Assembly (NCBI RefSeq): GCF_000716875.1
Contig: NZ_JNWQ01000069.1
Coordinates: 1 to 34,815 of the forward strand
Length of the DNA: 34,815 nt
Source of the DNA: Streptomyces novaecaesareae
Lineage (GTDB): Bacteria > Actinomycetota > Actinomycetes > Streptomycetales > Streptomycetaceae
Direction: 5' to 3'
Shown here one piece after another: positions 7,701 through 15,268 of the stretch (the stretch's first letter is position 1; each line of letters starts with the position of its first letter). Under the pieces are notes generated by a model. The model worked only from the letters and a program-made list of their open reading frames with translations, did no database searches and was not told where the DNA came from. Position numbers and translations under genes: made by a program.

Positions 7701-8949
7701 GGGCCTGCTTGGTGTCGATGTAGGAGACGTCCTTGCCGGTGTACACCGGGTTCATGTCCCGGGTCTGCGGGCTGGGCCGCCTCCCGGTCACGGCCAGTTC
7801 GGCGCGGACGGCGTCGAGGAAGTCGCGCGGGGTGGCGCAGACGAACCGGGGCCAGAGGTACTTGGCGGCCCAGGAGCGGTGGATCTCGGTGACCCACTTG
7901 TTCGGCGGGGTGTAGTCCGTCCCGACGGGCAGCAGCAGGTTCTTGGTGGCCCCGACGGGCTTGAGCTTGCGGTACAGCTCGTAGACGGCCTGCTCGGCGG
8001 TGGCGAGGTCGGGCGAGGAGTCCATCCACCAGCCGGCCGAGTAGTGGTGCGGCATGTAGTGGGTGAGCACGCCCTCGCCGCCGGGGGCGATCCACTCGAA
8101 CTCGCTCGGGAACTGCATCACCCGGGCGTCGTCCTTGGCCTCGCGGAAGTTCTTCTGGATCGGGCCCCACTGGTGGAACGGGCCGCGTGCCCAGGCACTG
8201 CCGGTGAGACCGGCCGCGGCGAGGTGGCCGGGGAACTGCGGGTCATGGCCGAACACGTCGAGCTGCCAGGCGGTTTGCGGGTCACCGCCGAGGATGTCGC
8301 GCTGGTAGCCGATGCCGTGGACGATGTTGCGGATGGTGGTCTCGGCGCCGGTGAGGTTGGTGTTCGGCTCGTTGTAGGTGCCGCCGACGAGTTCGACCTG
8401 TCCGCGGTCCAGCAGCAGCCGCAGGGTCTCGCGGCGCTCGGGGTGCTGGTCGAAGTAGGGCTTCAGGTAGTCGACTTCGGCGAGGACGAACGTGTACACC
8501 GGATCCCGCAGGGCGAGGTCCAGGTGGGCGTCGACGAGCGCGAAGCCGTTGCGCTCCCAGAGCGGGCGGGTGGTGGCGTCTGCGGAGAGCAGCTCCCACG
8601 GGGAGGTGTAGGCGGCCTGGGTGTTCCACCAGACCGGGTCGTAGTGGAAGTGCGAGACCAGGAACATCGTCCAGCCGGGTTCGGCGACTTCGACCAGCGC
8701 CTGCACAACGGCGCCCTCCGCCCGGACGGTGACCGGGAGCCGGTCGCCCGGCCGGGCCTCGGGGTCGATCTCCAGCGGGACTTCGACCAGCCCCGTGCCG
8801 GTCGCCTCACCGCGGACGCCCGGGCCGCCGACGGTGATCCGGGCGGCGGCCGGTCCCTCGATCGTCACCCGCAGGAGCTGGCGCGGGGCGTCCTCGGGGC
8901 CGACGAACAGGTCGGTGCTCTCTACGGCGGTGATGGTGGTGACCGGCAC
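4714..8949 (-). CDS. GH38 alpha-mannosidase, large multidomain form
   Basis: The product has 1411 residues. The GTG at 8949 follows AAAGGA by 9 bases and lies 29 bases after the stop of the GH85 gene. Longer in-frame readings would overlap that gene. After a beta-sandwich N-terminus comes the GH38 core: H100-F-H102-Y-D104-P supplies zinc ligands, and D231 in WQLD-VFGHD fits the catalytic nucleophile. The C-terminal half is beta-rich and includes a segment near residues 1220-1280 resembling NEW3-type domains (PPADARPGLHFAAVRI). No signal peptide is seen, so it should work on imported mannosides in the cytoplasm. A four-copy QISTA/RISTA repeat sits near residue 500. It overlaps the next gene by ATGA. 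Linkage is unknown; alpha-1,2, -1,3 or -1,6 mannosyl bonds of N-glycans are the likely targets. Confidence 0.9.
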   Translation of the reverse strand: MPVTTITAVESTDLFVGPEDAPRQLLRVTIEGPAAARITVGGPGVRGEATGTGLVEVPLEIDPEARPGDRLPVTVRAEGAVVQALVEVAEPGWTMFLVSHFHYDPVWWNTQAAYTSPWELLSADATTRPLWERNGFALVDAHLDLALRDPVYTFVLAEVDYLKPYFDQHPERRETLRLLLDRGQVELVGGTYNEPNTNLTGAETTIRNIVHGIGYQRDILGGDPQTAWQLDVFGHDPQFPGHLAAAGLTGSAWARGPFHQWGPIQKNFREAKDDARVMQFPSEFEWIAPGGEGVLTHYMPHHYSAGWWMDSSPDLATAEQAVYELYRKLKPVGATKNLLLPVGTDYTPPNKWVTEIHRSWAAKYLWPRFVCATPRDFLDAVRAELAVTGRRPSPQTRDMNPVYTGKDVSYIDTKQAQRAGEVAAVDAEKLATLAAVHGLGRYPSAALDKVWRQLAYGAHHDAITGSESDQVYLDLLGGWREAHDLAAAVRDAALDALTAQISTARISTARISTAPISTAGEGAAVVVTNTLSFDRSDLVMLELPDGVRSVRVLDDAGEAVSSAVDRGTLRFLASDVPALGWRTWRLVAGDADQPWTAAEGLAITNDRYRVTADPARGGGLSSVYDLRHERELIQDGRIGNELRVYEEYPQHPDFGEGPWHLVPSGPVRGSGACAASARRETGPLGERLVIEGTVDSVRYEQTVTLWRGLDRVDCRTRVVDHSGADRLLRLRFPVHVPGGLPVSEVAGAVVGRGFAMPDVDSAQAPWTLDNPANTWFGVGATARALLTDTAGAVIGSRALGVAEVVVPTLDDASDARPLVVALARVGVTATTSGAGWARYGWLDVDSNLPDFRILIGGPEVNDAARELIDNAGEEYAAALKAHGAVWVPALTPLAEVWRPDADLRDLRALPALVVSDPAALVDDLADARITAVCPGPVTDELADHTVALLSFGLPGFAVDTTGALHLSLMRSCTGWPSGVWIDPPRRTLPDGASFQLQHWTHEFSYALVSGDGDWRDQTLPAQGQEFNHPLYARITPAQDGPLPATLSWLRIEPQREVLLSTLKPAGNPIARGSAAPVGSDLTVRLIESTGLGRSAQLTGALGLGDLRSADLLERPLGAADLDLPGSRIATLLAAPGVAASGDADGPVLGPVAEPAQPVHARYWLHNRGPAPLGYLPVSVGASPGLLRTAGEAVTLSVALSSQLRDTAVEGTAVVLPPEGWATSLGSRPYRLAPDGHLRFPVTLTPPADARPGLHFAAVRIEHDGQQIEDVVTIAVGDLPSLLPVPGDAPEDWTAAQGTKAVTGRDTGLDVSVAAETLRVAPGGRATLGLTLTNRTRGEIRGELQLVSPWGTWEAIADPVRGFAVPAGSSVVVDFSVRAPASTDPGSSWALAKVMWFGRCQYAPTVALVVEA
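7394..7453 (-). repeat. Four tandem 15-bp repeats inside the GH38 gene
   Basis: The unit GCCGTGGAGATCNGC occurs four times at 7394, 7409, 7424 and 7439, differing only at one or two bases. Read on the coding strand it gives four 5-residue units of the type (Q/R/P)-ISTA at about residues 500-519. The unit length is a multiple of three, so copy-number change keeps the frame. It looks like a flexible interdomain linker that grew by slippage. Confidence 0.85.
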
Positions 8950-8978
8950 GGGGAAGGGTCCTTTCGCAGCGGAGGAGG

Positions 8979-11453
8979 CTACTGGCCCCAGGCCTCGAAC
9001 TCGTAGATGCGAGCGGCCGGATCGGTGCTCTGGGTCGGCTTGGTGACGACCAGCCGCACGTAGCGGGCGGTGGTGTTCACCGGGTGGGCGGTGGTCCCGG
9101 CGGTGTTGCCGGTGACGTCGGCGACCGTCGTCCACGGGTCACTGGTGCCGGACCGGACCTGGATGGAGAAGTCGCGGCTGTTGTACGAAGCGCTCTCGCC
9201 GCCCGCCGAGGCGTGTTTGACCACGAACTTGGACAGCGCCTTCGCCGAACCGAGGTCCACCTCCAGCCACTTGGCCGACCCGAGCGTGCACCACTTGTCG
9301 CTGTTGCCGCCGCCGACGCTCCCGTTGACGGCCTTCGCCGGGCCCTCGTTGGCGTTGCACTGGCCGGAGGCGGTGGCCGGCCGGTTGAGTGCCAGGTTGC
9401 CGGCCGTCGGCGGCGTGCTGTTCCAACTCACGCTGGTCGAGGCGGCGTTGGAGCGCCCGTAGGTGGTGGAGACGGCCTCGACGTCCAGCGTGGTGGCCGC
9501 TTCGCCGCCGGCCCGGTCGAGTCGCCCGACGAAGTAGGCGTCGTTGGGCGTGGCACCGAGGAAGGTCCGGCTCCCGTCGGCGTTGCGCCGGTACACCTCG
9601 TAGTGGTGCACGTTGCCGCCGGGCGCCGCCGTCCAGGACAGCCGCAGTGACTGGCTGGAGCCGGGCGTCACGTCGCTCGCACCGAGCACGGTGAGGCCGC
9701 TCGGCGCCGCCGGTTTCTCCACCGCGCCGTCGTACAGGGCGACTTGACCGACCCGAAGGTCGTACGAGGGGTCGGAGCCGTCGACCCTGAGCGCGATCTG
9801 GGCGATGGTGCGGCCCGCGTACGGGGAGAGGTCGAGGGTGTGGCGCTCCCAGCCGCTGCCGAAGTCCGCGCCGACGTCGATCGTGGTGAAGCTGTTCGGC
9901 GCGTCGGCGAAGGCGACGGCGGCCTTGAGCTTGGTCGGTCCGGCGGCCGGGGTCCTGACGACCAGGTCCAGCTTGGTGGTGGACGCGACCGGCAGCTTGG
10001 TCTCGTACAGCCGGACGGTGTTGGCGGCGTCCAGGGTGCCGGTCAGCCGCAGCGAGGAGCCGCCCTGGTACGCGTCCGCGAAGTCGACGGACGGGGTCAG
10101 CTTGCTGCCGCCGGAGTCGACCACCCAGCGATAGGTGGGCGGGACGTCCTGCAGCGAGAGGTTGTTCCAGCCGCCGGTGGCGACCCGGGTGCCGGCCGCG
10201 TTGTAGAAGTCGCCCTGCCCGGTGTTGAAGTTGCTGACGAAGGGCTTGGCGGTGATCGGCGAGGACTCGGCGACGTAGCCGGCCAGGCCGGGCCAGCTCG
10301 ACGAGAGGTCGGTACGGGACGGGTCGTTGTTCGCGCCGACCCAGTAGCGGGCGTCCTTGGCGTAGAAGTCGGCGCGGTCGGTGGCCGACTTCCAGGTCCA
10401 CTCCGGGCGGTAGAGGCCCAGCGAGGTGGTGTGCGGCTTGCCGGACGGGAAGAGGGTGTTCCAGTCCACCGAGGAGTTGTAGCCGTTGGCCTCGGTATCG
10501 ATGCCGGAGTAGAGGTCGTACGCGCTGCGGCCGAGTTGGCGGGCGAGGGTGCGCGAGGAGTCCAGGCCGCTCGCCGACCAGCCGAAGTTCAGGAACATCG
10601 AGTCCGAGGTCCGCTTCGAACCGTCCTGAAGGAAGGGCGAGTTGGCCGAGGTGAGGGCGTTCTGCCAGTTGACCGAGCCGGAGGTGGTCATCGCGTCGTA
10701 CCACATGAACTCGGCGCCGCTCTGCGCCTTGGTGTACTGCATGAGGTTGCGCAGCTCGCCGGCGAGGGTCGAATCGCCGCCGCCGGTCTCCTGGTTGATG
10801 AACCAGCCGTCGAAACCGTAGTACTGCGCGGCCTGGGCGAGCTTGTCCGCGACGGGGTAGCGGCTGCCGGACTTCTGGACGAAGTCGCGCACCCACTGGA
10901 TCTGGCCGCCGTACGCGCCGGGCGGGAAGAAGACGGTGCCGTAGACCTTGACGCCGTTGCGGTGGGCGGCGTCGATGACGGTCGGGTTGGGGGCGAGGAT
11001 CAGGCCTTCGCCCGCCGAGCCGCCCCAGAAGACCAGCTTGTCGACGTACTGCCAGTAGCCGAAGGCGTAGTAGTTGGGGTCGGCGGAGCCTTGCGAGGGG
11101 TTGTTGGAGGTGGGGCCGAAGGAGACCAGCGAGGCGATCTTCCCTTCGCCGGTACGGGCGTTGGGGTTGGCCTTGAGCGCCGGGTCGCTGGTGCGCGGCT
11201 GGAGCGGGACCCGGGAGCGGTTGAAGCGGGCGTCCGGGTCGGTGGCCGGGTCCCAGTTCAGGATGGTGCTGGGGTACCAGTAGGAGGCGAAGGGCTGGCT
11301 GCCCGGACCGGCCGCAGGAGCGGGCGCCGAGGCCGGTATCGCTGCGCCGGGTGTCGGCGCGGCCGGTCTCGGTTCTGCCCCGGCGGAGGGGGTGGCGGTC
11401 AACGCGGCCGTCGCGAGCGCGGCGGTGAGCAGCAGGGGGAGACGTCTTGACAT
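8979..11453 (-). CDS. Secreted GH85 endo-beta-N-acetylglucosaminidase with FN3 and CBM32
   Basis: The 824-residue protein starts at ATG 11453, which follows GGAG by 7 bases. It has a Sec signal peptide with a basic start, a hydrophobic LLLTAALATAALTA core and a likely cut after SAGA. A Pro/Ala linker follows. The GH85 domain contains YYGFDGWFINQET with N220 and E222, the Asn/Glu catalytic pair of this family, which works by substrate-assisted catalysis. Near residues 590-680 is a fibronectin III-like domain, and residues 686-824 are a discoidin/CBM32 domain starting NLALNRPATASG. Family GH85 enzymes cut between the two GlcNAc residues of N-glycan cores on glycoproteins outside the cell. It heads the operon that continues with GH38, and an operator lies about 150 bases upstream. 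Confidence 0.93.
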   Translation of the reverse strand: MSRRLPLLLTAALATAALTATPSAGAEPRPAAPTPGAAIPASAPAPAAGPGSQPFASYWYPSTILNWDPATDPDARFNRSRVPLQPRTSDPALKANPNARTGEGKIASLVSFGPTSNNPSQGSADPNYYAFGYWQYVDKLVFWGGSAGEGLILAPNPTVIDAAHRNGVKVYGTVFFPPGAYGGQIQWVRDFVQKSGSRYPVADKLAQAAQYYGFDGWFINQETGGGDSTLAGELRNLMQYTKAQSGAEFMWYDAMTTSGSVNWQNALTSANSPFLQDGSKRTSDSMFLNFGWSASGLDSSRTLARQLGRSAYDLYSGIDTEANGYNSSVDWNTLFPSGKPHTTSLGLYRPEWTWKSATDRADFYAKDARYWVGANNDPSRTDLSSSWPGLAGYVAESSPITAKPFVSNFNTGQGDFYNAAGTRVATGGWNNLSLQDVPPTYRWVVDSGGSKLTPSVDFADAYQGGSSLRLTGTLDAANTVRLYETKLPVASTTKLDLVVRTPAAGPTKLKAAVAFADAPNSFTTIDVGADFGSGWERHTLDLSPYAGRTIAQIALRVDGSDPSYDLRVGQVALYDGAVEKPAAPSGLTVLGASDVTPGSSQSLRLSWTAAPGGNVHHYEVYRRNADGSRTFLGATPNDAYFVGRLDRAGGEAATTLDVEAVSTTYGRSNAASTSVSWNSTPPTAGNLALNRPATASGQCNANEGPAKAVNGSVGGGNSDKWCTLGSAKWLEVDLGSAKALSKFVVKHASAGGESASYNSRDFSIQVRSGTSDPWTTVADVTGNTAGTTAHPVNTTARYVRLVVTKPTQSTDPAARIYEFEAWGQ

Positions 11454-11600
11454 GCGGTGGCTCCGATCGAGCGGAGTGGCTGGGGCCGGGCCCACCGGCA
11501 GCGGCAGGCCCGGGTGCATGCGGGCGTGGCGGTGCTCATCGAGGGGAATGGAACGAACATGACAGCGGGCAGTGCGACCGGACCCCCTCGGCGCAGCGAG

Positions 11601-11616
11601 GCTAAACCGGTTCAGC
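11601..11616. promoter_or_regulatory. LacI-type operator ahead of the GH85-GH38 operon
   Basis: GCTAAACCGGTTCAGC is a palindrome centred on CCGG. It shares the core CTARACCGGTTYAG with the second site at 12867-12882. It overlaps the stop codon of the lacI-type gene, whose last codons (Ala-Glu-Pro-Val-stop) are written by the operator itself. The GH85 start codon lies about 150 bases downstream on the minus strand. LacI regulators commonly bind such CG-centred palindromes. That this repressor binds here is inferred from position and from the repetition of the site. Confidence 0.72.
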
Positions 11617-12807
11617 ACCCGTGTCAACGACTCGCACAGCAACCACACCGACGGGTGAGGGCGGCACGACACCCGGGGACGCGGCCTCCGGCGAAGCGGC
11701 ACCCGGCGGCACGACACCCGGGGACGCGGCCTCCGGCGAAGCTGCACCCGGCGGCACGGCACCCGGGGACGCGGCGGAACCTCCCGCAGCGGCCTCCGGC
11801 GGCGAGGTGGACTCCCGTACGGTCAGCCGCGGCGTGGGCATCTGCAGGTCCCGCCCCGGCCCGGCCTCGTCCAGCGCCTCCAGCAGGCTCCGCGCGACCT
11901 GCTCGCCGAGCGCGAAGGTGTCCCGGCTGAGCGCGGTCAGCGGCGGGTGGACGATCCGGGCCAGCACCGAGTCGTCGAAGGAGACGATGGACAGCTCCCC
12001 GGGCACCGCGACGCCCATCTCCCCGGCCACGCCGAGCCCGGCGACGGCCATCACGTCGCTGTCGTACACGATCGCGGTGGGCCGCCTGGCCCGGGAGAGC
12101 AGGGTGCGGGTGGCGGCCGCGCCCTCGGCGTCGCTGAAGTCGGTGGGCACCGACACGGCCTCCTCCAGGCCGAGGCGGCGCGAGGCGTCGCGCAGCGCGC
12201 GGATCCGCCGCTGGGTGTGCTGGAAGTGCGGCAGCCCGGCGAGGTGGGCGATCCGGCGGTGCCCGATGGCGGCCAGGTAGTCGACGATCGAGAGCATCGC
12301 CTCCCGGTCGTCGGCCCAGATCCGCAGCTGGTTGCCGCCCTTGCCGGGCCCGCCCAGGACGACGGCGGGCAGCCCGAGCTCGTCCAGCACCGGCAGCCGC
12401 GGGTCCTTGACCTGCAGGTCGACCACGATGAAGCCGTCGACCCGGTGCTCGGAGGCCCAGCGGCGGTAGACCCCGATCTCGGCGGCGGTGTCCTCGACCA
12501 CCATCAGGTGCAGGGCGACGGAGCTGGCCGAGAGCACCGCCTGGAGCCCGGAGAGCAGTTGGCTGAAGAACGGCTCGACGCCGATGGTGCGGGCCGGGCG
12601 GGCGATCACCAGCCCGACGGCGTCGGCCCTGGCGCCGCCGAGGGCGCGGGCCGCGCTGTGCGGGCGCCAGTTCATCTCCTCGGCGACCCGCAGGATCCGG
12701 GCCCTGGTCGCCTCGCTCACGCCCGGCCGGCCGTTGAGCGCGAAGGACACCGCGCCCTTGGAGACACCTGCCTGGCGGGCGATGTCGGCGATCGTCGGTC
12801 TGCCCAC
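11602..12807 (-). CDS. LacI family transcriptional repressor of the glycan locus
   Basis: The regulator has 401 residues from GTG 12807, preceded by GGGGAG at 9 bases. A TTG at 12837 would add ten residues but sits about 5 bases from the predicted transcription start. The N-terminus is a LacI helix-turn-helix: TIADIARQAGVSKGAVSFAL, then a hinge with RPHSAARALGG. The periplasmic-binding-like effector domain follows (residues about 60-330), ending with the family hallmark ELSIVSFDDS and HPPLTALS. About 65 extra C-terminal residues form a Pro/Ala repeat tail unusual for LacI proteins. It lies between the two sugar operons, with a matching palindrome at each end of the gene. A -10-like TATGCT (12854-12849, minus strand) puts the 12867 operator over its own -35. 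The effector is probably a mannose- or GlcNAc-containing sugar. Confidence 0.92.
   Translation of the reverse strand: MGRPTIADIARQAGVSKGAVSFALNGRPGVSEATRARILRVAEEMNWRPHSAARALGGARADAVGLVIARPARTIGVEPFFSQLLSGLQAVLSASSVALHLMVVEDTAAEIGVYRRWASEHRVDGFIVVDLQVKDPRLPVLDELGLPAVVLGGPGKGGNQLRIWADDREAMLSIVDYLAAIGHRRIAHLAGLPHFQHTQRRIRALRDASRRLGLEEAVSVPTDFSDAEGAAATRTLLSRARRPTAIVYDSDVMAVAGLGVAGEMGVAVPGELSIVSFDDSVLARIVHPPLTALSRDTFALGEQVARSLLEALDEAGPGRDLQMPTPRLTVRESTSPPEAAAGGSAASPGAVPPGAASPEAASPGVVPPGAASPEAASPGVVPPSPVGVVAVRVVDTGAEPV
11661..11775 (-). repeat. 45-bp tandem repeat encoding the LacI C-terminal tail
   Basis: Two full copies (11661-11705 and 11706-11750) differ only at a base or two, and a partial third copy runs from 11751 to about 11775. 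Each encodes 15 residues of the type SPGVVPPGAASPEAA. The period is a multiple of three, so copy number can vary without a frameshift. Confidence 0.85.
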
Positions 12808-12866
12808 AGAACCCGACTCCCCTCTCTTGACATCCAAGTTTAGGCGGGAGCATAGTCCCTGCCAGA

Positions 12867-12882
12867 GCTAGACCGGTTTAGT
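12867..12882. promoter_or_regulatory. LacI-type operator between lacI and the ABC transporter operon
   Basis: GCTAGACCGGTTTAGT is centred on CCGG and matches the site at 11601-11616 in 13 of 16 positions. On the minus strand it overlaps the position expected for the -35 box of the lacI gene, given a -10-like TATGCT at 12854-12849. On the plus strand it lies 109 bases before the solute-binding protein start. A single repressor bound here could control both directions. Confidence 0.72.
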
Positions 12883-12990
12883 TAGTCAGGGTTCAGTCAG
12901 GTCAGTTTCAGGCTTGGTCGGCTTCGGTCGGAGAGAAAACCCCCGAACTCAGCACGATCCCCCACCCACCCTCAGGACCGGGAGACCCTC

Positions 12991-14280
12991 ATGCGAAGAA
13001 TCTGGGCGGCACTGACGACAACGGCCTTCACCGCCGCCGCACTCACCGGCTGCGGACTCGGCTCCGGCGACACCAAGAACAGCGACAGCGTGGCGAGTGC
13101 GGCCGCGACCGGCGAGGTCAAGGGCAAGGTCTCGCTCCAGACCTGGGCGCTCAAGCCGAAGTTCACCGACTACATGCAGGGCGTCATCGACGGCTTCAAG
13201 AAGAAGTACCCCGGCGTCGAGGTCGAGTGGCTCGACCAGCCCGGCGAGGGCTACTCCGACAAGGTGCTCAGCCAGGCCGCCGCCGGCACCCTGCCCGACG
13301 TGGTCAACCTCCCGCCCGACTTCGCCCTCCCGCTCGCGAAGAAGGACCTCCTGCTGGACGTCGCCAAGGCCGATGCCAAGCTCGCCGACGAGTACGTCCC
13401 CGGCGGCGTCGACGCCTACCGCTACGCCGGCCTCCCGGGCACCTTCGGCTACCCGTGGTACCTCAACACCGATGTGAACTACTGGAGTTCCGACCTCCTC
13501 ACGAAGAACGGCCTGGACCCGAAGAAGCCCCCGACCACCCTGGACGAACTGATCGCCCAAGCCCGGGTGATGAAGGACAGGTCCGGCGGACAGGCCTACC
13601 TGATGAGCCGCAAGCCGGGCATCGGCGACTTCTACAACGCCGGCGTCAAGATCATGTCCGACGACGGCAGGACCTTCACCTTCAACACCCCCGAGGCCGC
13701 CGCGCTGCTCGACAAGTACCGCGACGCCTTCAAGGCGGGCCTGCTGCCGAACGACGTCCTGACCAACACCTACGCCGGCAACTCCAAGTTGTTCAACGCC
13801 GGCACCGTCGCCTGGACGACCGCCGGCGCCAACTACATCACCAGCCTCGCCACCGACAACCCGACGCTCGCGCCGAAGGTCGTCCCGTCCCCCGCGATGG
13901 CCACCCCGCCGCTGTACGTCCAGGGCCTGTCCATCCCCAAGGGCACCAAGAACCCGGCCGCCGCGCTCGCCCTCGCCCGCTGGGTCACCAGCGCCGAGAA
14001 CCAGGCCGCCTTCGCCCACCTGACCAGCATCTTCCCCTCCACCAAGGCCTCGGCGGACGACCCGTTCTTCAGCAGGAGCGACGGCACCAACGCGGGCGAC
14101 GCCAAGGTGATCGCCTTCAACTCGCTGGCCAAGGCCAAGCTCATCCAGCCGGTCCAGGTCGACGACGCGATGAGCACCATCGTCAACCAGCAGATCGCCC
14201 TGGCCATGAGCGGCGACGCGAGCTCCAAGCAGGCGCTGGACACCGCCGTCGAGCAGTGCAACAAGCTGCTCAAGGGCTGA
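12991..14280 (+). CDS. ABC transporter sugar-binding lipoprotein (family 1 extracellular solute-binding protein)
   Basis: This 429-residue protein has a lipoprotein signal peptide with lipobox LTGC and acylated C21. The mature part is a family 1 solute-binding protein: KVSLQTWALKPKFTDYMQ near the start, GTLPDVVNLPPDFA, then FGYPWYLNTDVNYW in the cleft region, and a C-terminal helical lobe. It is anchored to the outer face of the membrane and should capture released oligosaccharides. The ATG follows GGGAGA by 7 bases. It opens the plus-strand operon under the operator at 12867-12882. Given the neighbouring GH85, GH38 and GH5 enzymes, an N-glycan or manno-oligosaccharide ligand is inferred. Confidence 0.92.
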   Translation: MRRIWAALTTTAFTAAALTGCGLGSGDTKNSDSVASAAATGEVKGKVSLQTWALKPKFTDYMQGVIDGFKKKYPGVEVEWLDQPGEGYSDKVLSQAAAGTLPDVVNLPPDFALPLAKKDLLLDVAKADAKLADEYVPGGVDAYRYAGLPGTFGYPWYLNTDVNYWSSDLLTKNGLDPKKPPTTLDELIAQARVMKDRSGGQAYLMSRKPGIGDFYNAGVKIMSDDGRTFTFNTPEAAALLDKYRDAFKAGLLPNDVLTNTYAGNSKLFNAGTVAWTTAGANYITSLATDNPTLAPKVVPSPAMATPPLYVQGLSIPKGTKNPAAALALARWVTSAENQAAFAHLTSIFPSTKASADDPFFSRSDGTNAGDAKVIAFNSLAKAKLIQPVQVDDAMSTIVNQQIALAMSGDASSKQALDTAVEQCNKLLKG

Positions 14281-14307
14281 CCCACCGCCCGACGGCCGTA
14301 CCGGCGA

Positions 14308-14334
14308 AGCGGCGGGTTCCGCACACCCGCCGCT
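14308..14334 (+). terminator. Intercistronic hairpin between binding protein and permease genes
   Basis: AGCGGCGGGT (14308-14317) pairs perfectly with ACCCGCCGCT (14325-14334) across a 7-base loop, 28 bases after the stop of the binding-protein gene. There is no T tract. In sugar ABC operons such hairpins often protect the binding-protein mRNA or partly stop transcription, so more binder than permease is made. That role is inferred here. Confidence 0.55.
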
Positions 14335-14353
14335 CCCGGGAATGACCTGCACC

Positions 14354-14381
14354 CCCCAGGCCCCAGGCCTCAGGCCCCAGG
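14354..14381 (+). repeat. Four 7-bp tandem repeats before the permease ribosome site
   Basis: CCCCAGG is repeated at 14354, 14361, 14368 (as CCTCAGG) and 14375. The last copy runs directly into the GGAAGG ribosome-binding site of the gene at 14392. A copy gain or loss would shift the distance from the upstream hairpin to the ribosome site by 7 bases. Confidence 0.7.
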
Positions 14382-14391
14382 AAGGCACCGC

Positions 14392-15264
14392 ATGACCCAC
14401 CGGCGTTGGTTCACTCCCTGGCTGCTCGCCGGGCCCGCGATCGTCTGGCTGGCCGTCTTCAACCTCTGGCCGGCCGTCAACACGGTGATCCTGTCCTTCA
14501 CCAACGCCAAGCCCCTGGGCGGCGGGCAGTTCACCGGCCTGGAGAACTACGGCCGGCTGCTGGACGACGAGCAGCTCGCCGACGCCCTGCTCAACAGCAT
14601 CGTCTTCATGCTGGTCTGCCTTCCCCTGCTGACCGTCCTGCCGCTGCTGCTCGCCCTGCTCGTCCAGCGCAGGATCCCCGGCATCACCTTCTTCCGCACC
14701 GCCTTCTACACCCCGGTGATCGCCTCCGCCGTCGTGGTGGCGCTGATCTGGGGCTGGGTGCTGGACGACCGCGGCCTGGTCAACGGAGTGCTCCAGCAGA
14801 GCGGGCTGACCGACTCCCCGGTGTCCTTCCTGACCGGCCGCTGGCTGCTGCTGTTCAGCGCGATCGCCCTGACCGTCTGGAAGGGCCTCGGCTACTACAT
14901 GGTCATCTACCTGTCCGCCCTCGCCAACGTCCCGCCCGAGCTGCACGAGGCGGCGGCCGTGGACGGCGCCGGGCCGGTGAGCCGGTTCCGGCACGTCACC
15001 CTGCCCGGGGTCCGGCCGACCATGGTCCTGATCTCCGCGCTGATCTCGGTGAGTTCGCTGCGCGTCTTCTCCGAACTGTACGTGCTCTCCCACGGCCAGG
15101 GCGGCCCCGGCGGGCGGGACATGTCGGTGGTGATGCTGATCCAGATGTACAGCCGCGGCTTCAACGGCCACCTCGGCTACGCCTCCGCGCTCAGCCTGCT
15201 GCTGTTCGTCGTCACGCTCGGCCCGATGCTGTTCCTGATGCGGCTCAACCGGAAGGCGGCCTGA
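14392..15264 (+). CDS. Sugar ABC transporter permease (MalF/UgpA type)
   Basis: The 290-residue protein spans the membrane about six times, starting with WLLAGPAIVWLAVFNLWPAVNTVIL. It carries the EAA loop ELHEAAAVDGAGPVSRFRHV near residues 184-203, which docks to the ATPase subunit. It is one half of the inner-membrane channel. The ATG at 14392 follows GGAAGG by 7 bases. The next permease starts 5 bases after its stop. No ATP-binding subunit is encoded in the window. Confidence 0.93.
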   Translation: MTHRRWFTPWLLAGPAIVWLAVFNLWPAVNTVILSFTNAKPLGGGQFTGLENYGRLLDDEQLADALLNSIVFMLVCLPLLTVLPLLLALLVQRRIPGITFFRTAFYTPVIASAVVVALIWGWVLDDRGLVNGVLQQSGLTDSPVSFLTGRWLLLFSAIALTVWKGLGYYMVIYLSALANVPPELHEAAAVDGAGPVSRFRHVTLPGVRPTMVLISALISVSSLRVFSELYVLSHGQGGPGGRDMSVVMLIQMYSRGFNGHLGYASALSLLLFVVTLGPMLFLMRLNRKAA

Positions 15265-15268
15265 TCCC

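Noticed and set aside
4618..9006. A very long open frame on the plus strand (about 1460 codons) opposite the large GH38 gene
   Set aside because: Its product is Gly/Arg/Asp-rich without motifs, and the minus strand carries clear GH38 motifs. It is a shadow caused by high GC third positions.
12807..12837. TTG at 12837 as the lacI start
   Set aside because: It would begin about 5 bases after the predicted transcription start, while the GTG at 12807 has a good ribosome site and the normal LacI N-terminus.
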